Assembly (NCBI GenBank): GCA_013812005.1
Contig: JACCUE010000089.1
Coordinates: forward strand, 1-5,449
Length of the DNA: 5,449 bases
Reading direction: 5' to 3'
Origin: Thermoleophilaceae bacterium
GTDB taxonomy: Bacteria; Actinomycetota; Thermoleophilia; Solirubrobacterales; Thermoleophilaceae
Every line of letters starts with the position of its first letter. The first letter of the stretch is position 1. The notes under the pieces were generated by a model, which saw nothing but the letters and a program-made list of their open reading frames with translations, was not told where the DNA came from and made no database searches. The translations under genes and the position numbers were made by a program. This document shows, piece after piece, positions 5,159 to 5,449 of this stretch.

Positions 5159-5449
5159 CTAGGTGGTCGATTCCGAGTCGACCATCGACACCGACTCCGT
5201 CAACGGGTCGGCCTGAAGGCGCGACTTCAGCCGGAGCACCGCCTTCGTGTGCAGCTGCGAAACGCGTGACTCCGTCACGCTCAACACCTCGCCGATCTCG
5301 CGCAGGGTCAGGTTCTCGTAGTAGTAGAGGGCGATCACGAGCTTTTCGCGCTCGGGCAACCGGGCGATGGCGTCTGCCAGGCGGTCCTTCATGTCCGTGA
5401 GGTCCATCTCCTGGGCCGGATCGACCGAGGTGGGATCCTGAATCGTGTC
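5159..5449 (-). CDS. FliA/WhiG-family RNA polymerase sigma factor, C-terminal part (partial)
   Basis: The reading frame is open to the right edge: 96 codons are visible and the N-terminus lies outside, so the ATG at 5407 is internal and not the true start (the frame continues upstream through DPTSVDPAQE). What is visible is sigma-70 region 4, which binds the -35 element: ERLP-type helix (ARLPEREKLVIALYYYENLT) and the helix-turn-helix LREIGEVLSVTESRVSQLH followed by TKAVLRLKSRL. The ESRVSQ(L/I)H...A..RL pattern is the hallmark of the sigma-28 group (E. coli FliA, B. subtilis SigD, Streptomyces WhiG), which drives flagellar or sporulation genes. It then has an 18-residue tail rich in S, T and D beyond the usual end. 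The gene ends in TAG 11 bases before the phosphatase/kinase gene, so the two are almost surely co-transcribed. Flagellar (FliA) versus WhiG-like duty cannot be decided from this fragment. Confidence 0.93.
   Translation of the reverse strand, partial: DTIQDPTSVDPAQEMDLTDMKDRLADAIARLPEREKLVIALYYYENLTLREIGEVLSVTESRVSQLHTKAVLRLKSRLQADPLTESVSMVDSESTT

Noticed and set aside
5159..5407. Reading the sigma fragment as a complete 82-aa protein starting at ATG 5407
   Set aside because: The frame is open upstream to the window edge with family-like sequence before the ATG, so this is the end of a longer sigma factor.

Overview
The window is GC-rich (codon third positions mostly G or C) and every gene I can support lies on the minus strand, so transcription runs from right to left. 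The protein families point to a high-GC Gram-positive bacterium. They are a FliA/WhiG-type sigma factor, a multidomain SpoIIE-type phosphatase with an RsbW-like domain, a STAS antagonist, a short RNase HI and a YbdK-type carboxylate-amine ligase. My best guess is a deep-branching actinobacterium such as Thermoleophilia/Solirubrobacterales; this is inferred from family resemblance, not shown by a marker gene.

Layout in transcription order: (1) 5449-5159, the C-terminal part of a FliA/WhiG-family sigma factor, cut by the window edge; (2) 5147-3006, a GAF-PAS-PP2C(SpoIIE)-HATPase protein; (3) 3009-2662, a single-domain STAS anti-sigma-factor antagonist, overlapping gene 2 by 4 bases; (4) 2634-1900, an unrecognised protein with a four-cysteine zinc-ribbon-like N-terminus, a charged disordered linker and a separate C-terminal domain; (5) 1903-1697, a 68-aa unrecognised protein; (6) 1700-1281, a stand-alone RNase HI; (7) after a 106-base gap containing two hairpins, 1174-50, a YbdK/GCS2-type ligase. 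Genes 4-5-6 are joined by two further 4-base stop/start overlaps. Inverted repeats also follow gene 7 at the left edge.

Genes 1-3 look like a regulatory module. The GAF and PAS domains would sense a signal, the PP2C domain would dephosphorylate the STAS protein, and the HATPase domain could phosphorylate the same protein and/or hold a sigma factor. The neighbouring sigma factor is of the FliA/WhiG (flagellar/sporulation) type, not the SigB/SigF type usually tied to partner switching, and that is the most interesting feature of the window. Genes 4-6 look like a housekeeping tail whose link to the regulatory module is unknown. I found no mobile element, CRISPR array, tRNA or rRNA, and the long plus-strand open frames are shadows of the real genes.
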